Source of the DNA: Streptomyces apocyni
Lineage (GTDB): Bacteria; Actinomycetota; Actinomycetes; Streptomycetales; Streptomycetaceae
Length of the DNA: 64,000 nt
Direction: 5' to 3'
Assembly (NCBI RefSeq): GCF_009739465.1
Contig: NZ_WHOM01000050.1
Span: 62,001 to 126,000 of the forward strand
Of this stretch, positions 40,483-49,756 are shown piece after piece. The notes below the pieces were generated by a model. That model was not told the origin of the DNA and ran no database searches. It saw only the letters and a program-made list of their open reading frames with translations. Made by a program: the position numbers and the translations under genes. Within the stretch, counting starts at the first letter, position 1; each line of letters opens with the position of its first letter.

Positions 40483-42642
40483 TCAACGGGACCTGGCGGC
40501 GTCGCGCGCGGCCCGGCGTGCTGCTTGGCGGGCGCGGAAGCCCGACGGCGGGTTGAGCGAGCGGTATCCGGTACGGACGCGTTGCCATGCGGCGTCGAGC
40601 GCCCCGGCGCCCTGAGACGCCGTGATCGAGGAGAGATAGGTGTCGATGGCGTCCGCCGCCCAGGCGGAGTGGCCGGTCGCGACGTTGTCCACGGTGTTGT
40701 GGATGTCGACGAAGCGGGTGCTGAACCCGTACTCCTTCAAGGCCAGGCGGGCCCTGCGGTAGGTGCCGCCGACCCCGGACAGCTCCATCGCCAGGTTCAG
40801 GCCGAGCACCTCGGGCATGAAGGTCTGCGGGAACCGGCCGATGCTCAGCCAGTACACCGGCAACTCGAATGAGCCGTCCTGGAACCCCTCCCACTCGGCG
40901 AACTCGCGCGAGCCGGTCGGCGGGAGGTCGTGGCCCATCTCAAGGAGCACCTCGCGGTAGATGAGCGGATGGTTCAACTCCGCCTTACCGTTGCCAAGTT
41001 CATCCCAGTACGTATCGAACAGGGAGTGTCCGATCTCCGACGACGCGTGCTCGTAGTCGGTGAAGCCCTTGATCCATGCTCCGTCGATCAGGGTGAGCGG
41101 GGCGAGCTGCACGGTGGAGTCTATGAGCTCCTCACGGCTGGGCAGTTCCTGATCCGCGCTCTGCTCGTATGCCTCGCTGTGCTTGTCGTGCATGTCCACC
41201 AGCCAGGGGCGCAGCCCCTGCGGGGTCCACTGCTCCGGCAGGGCCATGGAGGTGTTGTCGATTCCGTGGCGCGACCGGCCCAGCCAGCCGTGCACGTACT
41301 CGCGGGCGTAGGCGCGTACCGCGGGTGTGTCGGTGCGGTTGAGGAGCAGGTGGTATGCCTCGCGCACATCGGCGGGCGGACGGCCGTCGTCCTCGGGGTG
41401 CCACGTGCGCAGGCCGAGCGGGCGGGCGGGCGTGAGGGCATCGCCGGCCTCCGGCGTGCCGACGGCAGGGCCGGACATCGAGCCGATCCAGCGGCGCACC
41501 ACGTCGAGGTCCTCGGGGGAGAACACCCGGAACATCCGGCCGCGCTCGCCTACGAGGCCGTTCACCAGCGTGCTCCGCTCGGGAGCTCCCGGCCGGACCA
41601 GACGGCTGCGGGACAGGGCCGCGAGCATCGGGCGCGGATCGGTCTGGCTCTCCTTGAGCCAGTCGGACAACTGTCGTCCTTCCAGGGCGAAGTCGTGGTG
41701 GTAGACCGAGCCCTCACGGGCCCGCAGGCGCATCAGCTCGGCCATCTCGAAGACCGGGTCGCAGGCTGCGGTGAGTTCTGTGTGCAGTCGGCCGCTCCAC
41801 TCCCGCAGGGCGGCGAGAGCCCAGCGGAAACCGGTGGCGAACCGGGCACGGGTGTCCTCGCCGTCGCGGGCGATGACGGCCTCCGCGGCGGTCAGCGCGA
41901 GTTCCGTGCCGGTGCGGCCCTCGCCTCGCGCGGTGGCCGGGTCGACGACGTCCCAGCGCGTGATGGTTGGCTGTTCGGCCCGTATGAGCGTCAGTGCGGG
42001 CAGCGGGCCTGCGGATCGCAGACACAGGTCGGCGCCGAGGATCTCCGGCAGGAAGTCGTCGGGGCGGCGGCTCATGGCGAGCAGCAAGGCCGGCAGCCGG
42101 AAGTGACCGTCGTCGATTCGCTGATCCGCCGTCAGGCGGCGGGCGGGCACGGCGTTCTCGGAGACGTCCAACTGTCGCAGGACCGGCAGATACGCATCGC
42201 CGCGTGAGGCACGTGGGGCACCGACGCCCAGGTCGGACGCGTACAGCGCCAGGACGGCGAGGGCCGCGGGGTCGTCCCCGTTGCCCGGCGAGCTCAGCCA
42301 CTGGAGCCAGGCGCCGGACATCAGGGACAGCGGTGCGCAGGCCAGCGCGGTACGCCGGACCAGGACCTCCCGGGTTTCGGGGGCGAGCGGTTGCAGCAGG
42401 TCCTGGTACTTGAGGGTTTCCTCCGCCGACCAGGCGGTCGCCCACCGCTGCAGCTCGTCCAGACTTCCGTCCGGCTCCGCGGAGCTCTCCAGTTCGGCGC
42501 GTATCTCGGCCAGGAGCCGGCCTGCGGGCAGAGCCGCTTCGGGGTCGACCACCCTTCCGTAGACGGTCCGGGATGCTTCGGCGGTAGTGGACTCCGCGCG
42601 ATGGGCGCGGGACGGCGTCGCAGCGACGGTGGGCGCTGACAC
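40483..42642 (-). CDS. Large haem-oxygenase-fold diiron protein (HDO family), possibly two-domain
   Basis: From GTG 42642 (AGAGGA 5 nt upstream) this protein has 719 residues, about three times a single HDO domain. The C-terminal half carries the recognisable iron-ligand pattern of iron-containing redox enzymes: DYEHASSEIGHSLFDTYWDE, then LNHPLIYREVLLEMG, and VDIHNTVDNVATGHSAWAAD. The N-terminal half has related but weaker helical patterns and may be a degenerate copy. HDO enzymes oxidise amino acids or fatty acids (N-oxygenation, C-C cleavage, desaturation). Its neighbours, a 28-residue peptide and a carbamoyltransferase, suggest a biosynthetic oxidation step. The substrate is unknown. Confidence 0.78.
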   Translation of the reverse strand: MSAPTVAATPSRAHRAESTTAEASRTVYGRVVDPEAALPAGRLLAEIRAELESSAEPDGSLDELQRWATAWSAEETLKYQDLLQPLAPETREVLVRRTALACAPLSLMSGAWLQWLSSPGNGDDPAALAVLALYASDLGVGAPRASRGDAYLPVLRQLDVSENAVPARRLTADQRIDDGHFRLPALLLAMSRRPDDFLPEILGADLCLRSAGPLPALTLIRAEQPTITRWDVVDPATARGEGRTGTELALTAAEAVIARDGEDTRARFATGFRWALAALREWSGRLHTELTAACDPVFEMAELMRLRAREGSVYHHDFALEGRQLSDWLKESQTDPRPMLAALSRSRLVRPGAPERSTLVNGLVGERGRMFRVFSPEDLDVVRRWIGSMSGPAVGTPEAGDALTPARPLGLRTWHPEDDGRPPADVREAYHLLLNRTDTPAVRAYAREYVHGWLGRSRHGIDNTSMALPEQWTPQGLRPWLVDMHDKHSEAYEQSADQELPSREELIDSTVQLAPLTLIDGAWIKGFTDYEHASSEIGHSLFDTYWDELGNGKAELNHPLIYREVLLEMGHDLPPTGSREFAEWEGFQDGSFELPVYWLSIGRFPQTFMPEVLGLNLAMELSGVGGTYRRARLALKEYGFSTRFVDIHNTVDNVATGHSAWAADAIDTYLSSITASQGAGALDAAWQRVRTGYRSLNPPSGFRARQAARRAARDAARSR

Positions 42643-42710
42643 TTCGATCCTCTTTCGGTTCTCCAGCAGATCGGGGTGCTGGTCAGGGCAGGGGGTGGCA
42701 GGGGGGTGGT

Positions 42711-42797
42711 TCAGAACATCGGGTAGATGGAAGCGTCGTTCTTCGGCTTCGGCTTGCGGCCGAGCAGCTTGTTGAACAGATTGCGCAGGAAGGACAT
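42711..42797 (-). CDS. 28-residue peptide, candidate substrate or scaffold
   Basis: An ATG at 42797 opens a 28-codon frame between the HDO and SGNH genes. The peptide is a basic amphipathic helix, MSFLRNLFNKLLGRK, followed by PKPKNDASIYPMF. CGAGAGGGAACTCCC lies before the start, with GAGAGGGAA as a good ribosome binding site. Spacing is tight (68 nt to the HDO start, 61 nt from the SGNH stop), which fits an operon gene rather than a random frame. It has no Cys and no signal peptide. I do not recognise a family. It might be a RiPP-type precursor, a carrier peptide or a membrane-active peptide. Confidence 0.6.
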   Translation of the reverse strand: MSFLRNLFNKLLGRKPKPKNDASIYPMF

Positions 42798-42858
42798 GGG
42801 AGTTCCCTCTCGTGGATGGGGGGGCGTACGGGTGCACCAGACGGTGTGGGCCGAAGGG

Positions 42859-43893
42859 TCAGGACAGGCCGAGCTCCTTGGCGAGCAGTCCCGCGACCAG
42901 GTCGTGGCCCTCGTCGGTGAAGTGGATGCGGTCGACGAACAGCCAGTCGTCTTTGCCGACGGCGTCGGCGACGACCGGGTTGATGTCCAGGTAGCGCACG
43001 CCCATGCGCTCGCAGCCGGCCTGGAGCTCCTTCGAATACGTCTCACGGGCGGACATGGACGAGATGTCGCCGTAGACCTCACCGAAGTTCGAGATCTGGT
43101 CGAGCTCCTCGAAGATCAGCTTCTCCTGCGGGGCAGGCGTCTCACGAACCCAGGTGGCCAGCGGCTGGAGCACGAAGGTCAGCTTTGCGCCCATGCCCTG
43201 GGCGACCAGCCGCCAGGAATCCAAGTGACGCAGAGTCAGTTCGGAGGCCAGGCCGATCTGCTCGGCGAGTTCGGGCACCTGGGTGTCTGTGTCGACCGGG
43301 TGGGCCGCCTCCTTGCGGCGCCCCCCGAAGAGGCCCCGGCCCGCCGACGCCTTGCGGTGACGGGAGCGGAGCTCCTCCATCTGGCCGTAGAAGTCATTGC
43401 AGTTGAAGAACGCACCGCTGTCGCCGCGGACGGAGGCCGGCAGTCGGCTGAGGCCCAGATTGTTGAAGCCGGAGAACAGCACGATCTCGTCCACCTGCGG
43501 CAGTAGATGCCGGTAGAGGATGAAGAGCAGCAGTTCCTGGGTCGAATTGTGGCTGCGCCCACCGAAGTTGAGCCAAGGCAGCGACGGTGCGTGCTTGCTC
43601 CACAGCGCGGACGGCAGCGTGTCCGCGTCGGTGCTCGCGCCGATGCCGAACGCCGTGGAACTACCTGCGAGCAGCCGCACCGGGCTTTCGGGGAGCGGGC
43701 AGCCGACCGAGGCTGTCCGGCCGTCTGGGCCGTGCGAGATGCGGAAGCCGAGCCGGTCGGTGTTGACGACGTCGGAGCGGTGTCCGGCCGCGTGGAAATA
43801 CATCAGGTACGGCATCCAGCGGATGTCTCCGCGGTCGTCGAATCTCTCGGCGTACTGCGACATCTGCGGGGTGAGGGTGGTGCGTTGGGACAT
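42859..43893 (-). CDS. SGNH/GDSL-like hydrolase-fold protein
   Basis: This 344-residue protein has block I as RLLAGSSTAFGIGAS (Ser78 or Ser79 as nucleophile), a middle block IVLFSGFNNLGLSRLP in place of the usual GxND, and a C-terminal DRIHFTDEGHDLVAG with the Asp/His of block V. It resembles proteins annotated as inducer of phenazine A, judged from memory of the conserved opening (YAERFDDRGDIRWMPYLMYF). It may hydrolyse or transfer an acyl or carbamoyl group in the pathway. ATG 43893 follows CGAGGAGTACCC. Confidence 0.7.
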   Translation of the reverse strand: MSQRTTLTPQMSQYAERFDDRGDIRWMPYLMYFHAAGHRSDVVNTDRLGFRISHGPDGRTASVGCPLPESPVRLLAGSSTAFGIGASTDADTLPSALWSKHAPSLPWLNFGGRSHNSTQELLLFILYRHLLPQVDEIVLFSGFNNLGLSRLPASVRGDSGAFFNCNDFYGQMEELRSRHRKASAGRGLFGGRRKEAAHPVDTDTQVPELAEQIGLASELTLRHLDSWRLVAQGMGAKLTFVLQPLATWVRETPAPQEKLIFEELDQISNFGEVYGDISSMSARETYSKELQAGCERMGVRYLDINPVVADAVGKDDWLFVDRIHFTDEGHDLVAGLLAKELGLS

Positions 43894-43971
43894 GGGGAGG
43901 GTACTCCTCGGAGAGAGACCTGGCTGGGAAGAGAAGGGCGACACTCGTTGATAGGAGGGGGAACCGAAGGA

Positions 43972-45147
43972 TCAGCCCAGCGCCTGGGCGAAGTCAGCCT
44001 TCAGGTCCTCCAGATGCTCAAGGCCGACGGCGATCCGGACCGTCCCCTCCGTGATGCCGATGGCCCGCAATCCTTCGGCGTCCATGGAGCGGTGCGACGT
44101 GGCCGACGGCTGCTGGACAAGCGTCTTGAAACCGCCGAGAGAGACCGCACGGTCGACGAGCCGGAGCCGCCGGGTGAACTCAAGCGTCTCCTCGCGACCC
44201 CCGGCGACGTCGATGGCCAGGACACCGCCGTACCCGTTCGGCATCAGTCGCTGTGCCAGGGCATGGGCGGGGTGGTCGGGCAGTCCCGGCCAGTGGACCT
44301 TGTCCACTCCGGGGTGCTGCGACAGGAAGCGCGCCAGACCGTCGGCGTTTTCGTGGTGGCGCCGCATCCGCAGCCCCAGTGTGGCGAGGCCGCGCAGGGT
44401 CAGCCAGGCGGCGAACGGATCGGCGATCGTGCCCGTCTCCAGTGAGCGCGACCAGACCTGTCGGTGCAGGTCGGCATCGGTGAAGGAGGCGATGCCGCCG
44501 AGCACGTCGCAGTGTCCGGACAGGTACTTGGTGGAGGAGTGGATCACCACGTCCGCCCCCATCGACAGGGGACGGCAGCCGAGGGGAGAGGCGAAGGTGT
44601 TGTCGACGACGCAGGTGAGTCCGGCGGCCTTGCCGGCGGCGAAGAACGCCGGCAGGTCGGTGACCTGGGCGGTGGGGTTGGAGAGCGTCTCCAGGTAGAG
44701 CACCTTGGTCGACGGCCGCAGGGCGTCGGCGACCTCGGCGGGGTCCTGGCCGCCGACGTAGGTGACTTCGACGCCGTAGCGGGCTGCGAGATCCTTCAGA
44801 AGTGCAAACGTGCCGCCGTAAAGGTGCTTCTGGACGATGACGTGGTCACCGCTGCCCAGCAGCGTGTGCAGCACGGTGTGGATGGAGCCCATGCCGCTTG
44901 CGGCGGCGAGGCTGGCCGCGGCGCCCTCCAGCGAGGAGATGGCGTCCTCCAGTGCGCGCACCGTGGGGTTGGAGTTGCGGAGGTAGGCGAACGACTCTGG
45001 GCGGTTGATGGCCTCGGCCAGTTCTTCCGGGTTGTCGTAGCCGAAGTTGGCGGTCTGGTAGAGCGGCGTGTTCAGCGGTCGCGCTCCGCCCAGATCTGGG
45101 ACATCTACATGGATCGCCCGAGTCTCCGGGTGCAGATCGTTCGGCAC
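43972..45147 (-). CDS. Cys/Met-metabolism PLP enzyme (cystathionine gamma-synthase/lyase family)
   Basis: From GTG 45147 (GAGAGGAAA upstream) the protein has 391 residues, the normal family length. It has NTPLYQTANFGYDNPEELAE, the PLP-binding ASGMGSIHTVLHTLLGSGDH, VVDNTFASPLGCRPL, and the Schiff-base Lys in VIHSSTKYLSGHCDVLGG. Family members run gamma-elimination or gamma-replacement on homoserine esters, cystathionine or methionine. As the first gene of the minus-strand biosynthetic run, it may supply or modify a sulfur-containing or vinylglycine-type amino acid. An upstream in-frame start at 45207 is less likely. Confidence 0.9.
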   Translation of the reverse strand: MPNDLHPETRAIHVDVPDLGGARPLNTPLYQTANFGYDNPEELAEAINRPESFAYLRNSNPTVRALEDAISSLEGAAASLAAASGMGSIHTVLHTLLGSGDHVIVQKHLYGGTFALLKDLAARYGVEVTYVGGQDPAEVADALRPSTKVLYLETLSNPTAQVTDLPAFFAAGKAAGLTCVVDNTFASPLGCRPLSMGADVVIHSSTKYLSGHCDVLGGIASFTDADLHRQVWSRSLETGTIADPFAAWLTLRGLATLGLRMRRHHENADGLARFLSQHPGVDKVHWPGLPDHPAHALAQRLMPNGYGGVLAIDVAGGREETLEFTRRLRLVDRAVSLGGFKTLVQQPSATSHRSMDAEGLRAIGITEGTVRIAVGLEHLEDLKADFAQALG

Positions 45148-45446
45148 GGCTTTCCTCTCGCGGATACGCCGCCGGCCGAGCTGGCAGAGCGGCGTGGTGA
45201 ACGGCAACGGGATTCAGACTCACCCGCCGCGCACCCCTTGTCACCCGTTCTCGGGTGCCATGAAACGGCCCGGCACACGTGTGCCACCGACCAACCGTCG
45301 GTTCCACGAGAACACCTGATCACATGGGGTCTTGGCAGGTCCGTGCCGGTGCACATCCATGCCGTCTGCGGTACGGGACGCTCCTCGGCCACGCGGTGCA
45401 GGATGGCCGCCCGTCGCACACACATGCCGAGGTGGGCCGAAGGCCG

Positions 45447-46180
45447 ATGAACAACGAAGCACCCTCGAACGACGCACCGCCGACACAGGACGGAGCGCCG
45501 GTACGGCAACTCGTGGTCGTCCGCGCGGAGCCCGAGGCCGATGGGGTCCTCGTGCTCACGTGTTCACGCTGGCGGACCCGCACCACGCACCGCTGCCCTC
45601 CTGGGAGCCCGGTGCGTACATCGATGTCGTACTGCCGTCGGGGCTGATCCGCTCGTACTCGCTCTGTGGCAGCCCGCAGGACCGCGCTTCCTAGCGCATC
45701 ACGGTCCTGCTGACCTCGGACAGCCGGGGTGGTTCGGCGGAGATCCATCGGCTGGGGACGGTCGGGCAGCGGCTGAGCGTGCGCGGTCCGCGCAACCATC
45801 GCGGGCGGCATCGGCATCACCCCGTTCCTGCCCGTGTTCCGTCGGCCCTCCGAGGCCCCCGCTACGGGGGCCGGCCCCTGCTCACCATGGCCTTCCAGAA
45901 CGAGCTCGCTGCCTTGCTCGGAGGTGAGGTGATCCTGTGGCCGCAGGACAGCCACGGCCTGCCCGATCCGGACAGGGCTGCTTACCGGACTGCCCGCCTC
46001 GGCAGCCGTCTACTGCTGCGGCACGGAAGGGCTGCTGCGGGAAGTTCAGGCCTGCGTGGAGCGCCGAGTGCCGCCGGTAGTCCTGCACACCGAGAGGTTC
46101 AGCGCACGTGCGGAGCCGGCTACGGCGGAGGGCGGCACGAGCAGCGGCGAGTTCGAGCCTTTGCCGCGTCCCTTGCCGCC
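45447..46180 (+). pseudogene. Decayed phthalate/vanillate-type dioxygenase reductase
   Basis: Pieces of one flavin reductase are spread over different frames: PVRQLVVVRAEPEADGVLVL, then ADPHHAPLPSWEPGAYIDVV and GLIRSYSLCGSPQD (FAD-binding RxYS motif), an in-frame stop at 45692-45694, ITVLLTSDSRGGSAEIHRLG, GIGITPFLPVF, YGGRPLLTMAFQNELAAL, and finally VYCCGTEGLL with VVLHTERFSARAE. At least three frameshifts, one stop and small deletions are needed to reconstruct it, and the C-terminal 2Fe-2S domain is missing. It is a clear relic. Confidence 0.75.
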
Positions 46181-46343
46181 CCTGTCGCGGTGTTGTTTGC
46201 GTGTCTGGTCGGCGCGGAGATGGCCGGGCTGACCCGGTCGGCGTGTCAAGGCGGTCAGGTCGATCCGGCGGAGACCGTCCAGGCCGGGAGTGTCGGGATG
46301 GCCGGACGCCATGCCGCCGACCCCTGGCGGAGCTGGCGCCCGG

Positions 46344-46523
46344 CCGCCGTGTCTCGCGCAGCAGCTCCTCGTCTCCGCCGAACTCCCGTACTGTCAGAAG
46401 GCTTTCGGCGGCGAGCATTGCGACCTCTCGCTCGTCCAGATCAGCGACGTCGAGGAGCCCGGTGTCTGTTGCTGCCAGCTGCGCGGCGGGTGCCCGTTCC
46501 GGGTCCTGGCGTGCTTGGGTCAT
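46344..46523 (-). pseudogene. Fragment of an unrecognised gene
   Basis: On the minus strand an ATG at 46523 opens TQARQDPERAPAAQLAATDT followed by LLDVADLDEREVAMLAAESL. This reads like real protein for about 60 residues and then degenerates into Arg/Pro-rich sequence antisense to the reductase relic. I do not recognise a family. It may be a small gene whose 3' part has been lost. Confidence 0.3.
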
Positions 46524-46737
46524 GAAGGGAGGCCGTCCGACAAGGTGCCGCGGAGCAGGTGGAGCGCGGCCGCGCGCCTGCCGTGCAGCCGGATGGCCCG
46601 AACCGCGTGCAGGAGCTGCTCGTTCGTTCCGTTCCATGTGGCGAGTTCGGCGCGTGCGCTTTCCGTGCCGTAGGACCGCTCGGCAGGGCGGCGCGCACTT
46701 GCCGAGCTCGCGCCCGGCAGTCCGCCCAGCTCGCGGC

Positions 46738-47040
46738 GGCCTGGCGGCCCGGCGGCGCCTGGTCACCGGGGGCGAGGTACGGCTCTCGGACCTCGGCGAA
46801 CCGGATCTGGTGGCCTTCGGCCTGTTCCCGCAGCTGCTCGGCGACGCGCTGGCCACCTGGCGACCCGGAATAACCCGTACCGTCGCCACCAGCAACGACG
46901 GCTCGATGGAGATCCGGCTCGCGCTGCTGCCGGGCGGCGGGCAGGCCGAGGTCCGTACCCCTGACGGGGTGCTGTGCGGCCCGGAGCACCTGATGGAGAT
47001 CATCGATCTCTCGGCTGACCGCGGCGGGGAGGAGGCGTGA
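46738..47040 (+). pseudogene. C-terminal remnant of an unrecognised gene
   Basis: About 100 residues of well-behaved sequence (VRLSDLGEPDLVAFGLFPQL, then GITRTVATSNDGSMEIRLAL) end at a normal stop. Upstream the same frame becomes Arg/Ala-rich with no credible start. No family is recognised. It belongs to the decayed stretch next to the tRNA gene. Confidence 0.35.
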
Positions 47041-47632
47041 GTAGGCCGCACCGGCCTGCGACGTGCTTGCGGTACCGGGACCGGGCTGGACGCGTCACGG
47101 GTGCGGTGGACCGCAGCGGTGTGGCCGACGGGCTCCCGCTCGCCGCCCGCTGAGGGGGCCGAAGAACTCGTCCGCGCCTGCCAATAGAGGAGAAGCGGGA
47201 GCGCGCGGCTCAGGATGCCCAGTGCCGGTGGGCTTCCACTCAGGCCAGTCCTCCGGAGCGCGGGTGGGCTCGGGCAGGACGATCGCCTGACGGTGGCGGC
47301 GGCGTCGGCACACCGTCGGCCAGGCTGAGCGCCTCACCGTTGCAGTGATCGCGGCTGAGTGCGCTTAACTCCCGTACCCGGCATGCGCTATGCGGGGAGC
47401 ATGCCGTCATGAACGGATCTCCGCGCGCCCCCCGGGGGGGGACCCACCCACGGTGACCCTGACCGTCCAGACCCAGTACGTCACTGTCGCAGGCGCCGAC
47501 GGCGAGGCACTCCAGCACCGCCAGAACCAGGAGATCCCGGCTGCAGTGCGATGGCTTGTCGAACTGCCCCGCGTGCCTCGAACTACCGCTTTGACCTGCA
47601 AATACGCCCAGGCAGGGCTAACCGCGGGTGGG
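47041..47632. other. Decayed stretch without a convincing intact gene, beside the tRNA
   Basis: This 590-base stretch has no intact gene that I can support. A plus frame from 47453 reads VTLTVQTQYVTVAGADGEAL and continues to 47600, which may be a remnant of a mobile-element protein. The same frame then runs into the antisense of the tRNA and yields the meaningless RQDSNLRPSA. The stretch lies on the 3' side of the tRNA, where integrative elements insert. Confidence 0.4.
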
Positions 47633-47705
47633 CGCCCCCGGCAGGACTCGAACCTGCGGCCAAGTGCTTAGAAGGCACCTGCTCTATCCACTGAGCTACG
47701 GGGGC
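47633..47705 (-). tRNA. tRNA-Arg (anticodon UCU)
   Basis: On the minus strand the sequence folds as a complete 73-nt tRNA: acceptor GCCCCCG paired with CGGGGGC, D arm GCTC/GAGC, anticodon loop CTTCTAA on a GGTGC/GCACT stem (one mismatch), and T arm GCAGG-TTCGAGT-CCTGC. Positions 34-36 are TCT, so it reads AGA (and AGG by wobble). No CCA is encoded, as usual in Streptomyces. The 3' end faces the decayed stretch and biosynthetic island to the left. Confidence 0.95.
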
Positions 47706-48026
47706 CGGATGGCGGCGGCCGGTGGCTTGGGGCTCCGGGTGGGGCCGGGGCGGGTCGGGCCGTGGCCGTGCCGGGGTCAAGGATAGGGCTCCCGGTTCCC
47801 TGTCCTTGGCGCTTCGCCTCCGCGGCGCGGTGTGGAGGTCTGGTGAAGCGGTCCTGATAATCGCAGGCAGGTACGAGTCTCGCAGCGCTTTTGGCATCTC
47901 ACGCCCCGGGTGTTGTGCACTCGTTATGCCTGCGCCCCAGTCGCCCCTCATGTCTCAAGTGTCCGACCGGCGCGCAGAAGCAGCTATATCCTTCAGAAAG
48001 TCGCCAAAATTGGGCATTCTTCGCAT
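47706..48026. other. Promoter region between the tRNA and the GTPase operon
   Basis: This 320-base spacer separates the tRNA 5' end from the first GTPase gene and must hold promoters in both directions. No gene or strong hairpin was seen. It becomes relatively A/T-rich toward its right end (about 47970-48030), as Streptomyces promoters often do. Confidence 0.5.
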
Positions 48027-49751
48027 GTGGTGACTTTGGATGTACGGCCTCAGCTGCTCGACGCTCTCTCCAACCTGCGCAACCGAGTCGCCGCCGCGCG
48101 CTTCCCGCTTCCGTTGGACGGGGCCGCACGCGCGCGTGTCGACCGGGACGAGCTGCTCGCGCAGCTCGACGACTATTTGATGCCCCGGTTGCGGCAGCCC
48201 GAAGCGCCGCTGCTCGCGGTGATCGGGGGGTCGACCGGGGCGGGGAAGTCGACGCTGGTCAACTCGCTGGTGGGGCGGCAGGTCAGTGAGGCGGGTGTGC
48301 TGCGGCCGACGACGCGTACGCCGGTGCTGGTGTGCAACCCCGAGGACCATCATTGGTTCGCGGGGGTGCGCGTCCTGCCCGAGCTCACGCGCGCGTGGAT
48401 GCCGCAGCGGGAGCCGGCGGGCGAGGGGGGCGGCGGTTCCGGAGGCGGGGCCTCCGGGGGCGGCGCGGGTGAGGCGGCGGGGCGCCGCGGTACGGGGGGC
48501 GTGGGTACGGCAGGCGGCTCGCGGCCGGATGCGAGGGCCGGGGCCGGGGCCGGGACCGGTGACGGCGCGGGGGAGCGGGTGCTGCGGATCGAGACCGCGG
48601 CGACGCTGCCCCGGGGGCTCGCCCTCCTCGACGCACCCGACATCGACTCCCTCGTCGCGGAGAACCGCGAACTCGCGGCGGAGCTGATCTGTGCCGCCGA
48701 CGTGTGGGTCATGGTGACCACCGCCGCACGGTACGCGGACGCCGTCCCCTGGCATCTGCTGCGTACGGCCAAGGAGTACGACGCCACCCTCGTCACCGTC
48801 CTCGACCGGGTGCCGCACCAGGTCGTCGCCGAGGTGTCACGCCAGTACGGGGCGCTGCTCACCAAGGCGGGCCTCGGCGAGGTCCCGCGCTTCACCATCC
48901 CCGAACTGCCGGAGTCCGCGGGCGGCGGCGGGCTGCTGCCGTCCACCGCCGTGGAGCCGCTGCGCGAATGGCTCGTCCACCGGGTGCGGGAACCCTCGGC
49001 CAGGGCCCAGGCCCTGCTCCGTACCGCGAACGGGCTCATCGACTCGCTGCGGGCCAGGGTGCCCGCGCTGGCGGGTGCCGTCTCCGCGCAGCACGCGGCG
49101 GGTGTGCGGCTGACGGCGGTCGTCGAGGAGGCGTACGAGAGCGAGCACACGCGCGTACGGGCGAGTCTGCAGGCCGGAGCGGTGCTCTCCGGTGGCGCGC
49201 TCGGCCGGTGGCGGAGCTACCCCCTGGACTGCAGCGCCGAGGAACTCCTGGACGCGGTCGTGGAGAACCTTGGCGCGCTGCTGCTGTGCGCGGTGTCGGC
49301 GGCCGACGAGCGTATCGACGAGGCGTGGCTGCACGACCCCGCCTCCCGGGCGCCCGAACTGACGTACCGCGAGCCCGACGCGGAGAGCGTCGAGCACCGG
49401 GTCGGACTGGCCGTACGGCGCTGGCGGCGCGTCATCGAGGAGTACGCGGAGGACGAGCTCCGCGACCTGGAGAACCCCCCGGACGCCGAGGCGGTCGCCG
49501 CACTTCTCGCCACCGCCCTGCTCGGCGGGCGGCGGGCGCGCTCGGCGGGCGAGACGCTCGCCGAACGCGTCGGCGCCCACCGCGCGCTCCGGCTGCGCGA
49601 CCGTGGCGGCCGCCTGCTCACCTCGTACACCGAGAAGATCCTGCAGACCGAACGCGACCGCAGACTCGCCCCGATCGACGCACTCGAAGTCCACTCCGGA
49701 CCCCAGGCCGAACTCATCGCCGCGCTGTCCGTACTGCAGAAGGAGAGGTGA
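48027..49751 (+). CDS. Dynamin/Era-like GTPase, first of a conserved actinobacterial pair
   Basis: This protein of about 574 residues has a G1/P-loop [20 protein letters not shown], then [11 protein letters not shown] (switch I), [10 protein letters not shown] (G3) and TVLDRVPH (G4-like). A Gly/Ala-rich low-complexity insert lies at about residues 135-185, and a long helical C-terminal half follows. The gene pair is widely conserved in Streptomyces and is thought to act at membranes, but its role is undefined. The start at GTG 48027 ([11 protein letters not shown]) follows the usual homologue N-terminus; GTG 48030 is equally possible. The gene ends four bases before the next ribosome binding site region. 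Confidence 0.85.
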   Translation: MVTLDVRPQLLDALSNLRNRVAAARFPLPLDGAARARVDRDELLAQLDDYLMPRLRQPEAPLLAVIGGSTGAGKSTLVNSLVGRQVSEAGVLRPTTRTPVLVCNPEDHHWFAGVRVLPELTRAWMPQREPAGEGGGGSGGGASGGGAGEAAGRRGTGGVGTAGGSRPDARAGAGAGTGDGAGERVLRIETAATLPRGLALLDAPDIDSLVAENRELAAELICAADVWVMVTTAARYADAVPWHLLRTAKEYDATLVTVLDRVPHQVVAEVSRQYGALLTKAGLGEVPRFTIPELPESAGGGGLLPSTAVEPLREWLVHRVREPSARAQALLRTANGLIDSLRARVPALAGAVSAQHAAGVRLTAVVEEAYESEHTRVRASLQAGAVLSGGALGRWRSYPLDCSAEELLDAVVENLGALLLCAVSAADERIDEAWLHDPASRAPELTYREPDAESVEHRVGLAVRRWRRVIEEYAEDELRDLENPPDAEAVAALLATALLGGRRARSAGETLAERVGAHRALRLRDRGGRLLTSYTEKILQTERDRRLAPIDALEVHSGPQAELIAALSVLQKER

Positions 49752-49756
49752 CCGCG

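Noticed and set aside
42711..43082. Longer 123-codon version of the 28-residue peptide gene
   Set aside because: The extra N-terminal residues are antisense to, or overlap, the SGNH gene; GAGAGGGAA sits before the internal ATG at 42797.
47600..47671. Protein ending RQDSNLRPSA on the plus strand
   Set aside because: These residues are the antisense translation of the tRNA-Arg T-arm and acceptor, a well-known artefact.
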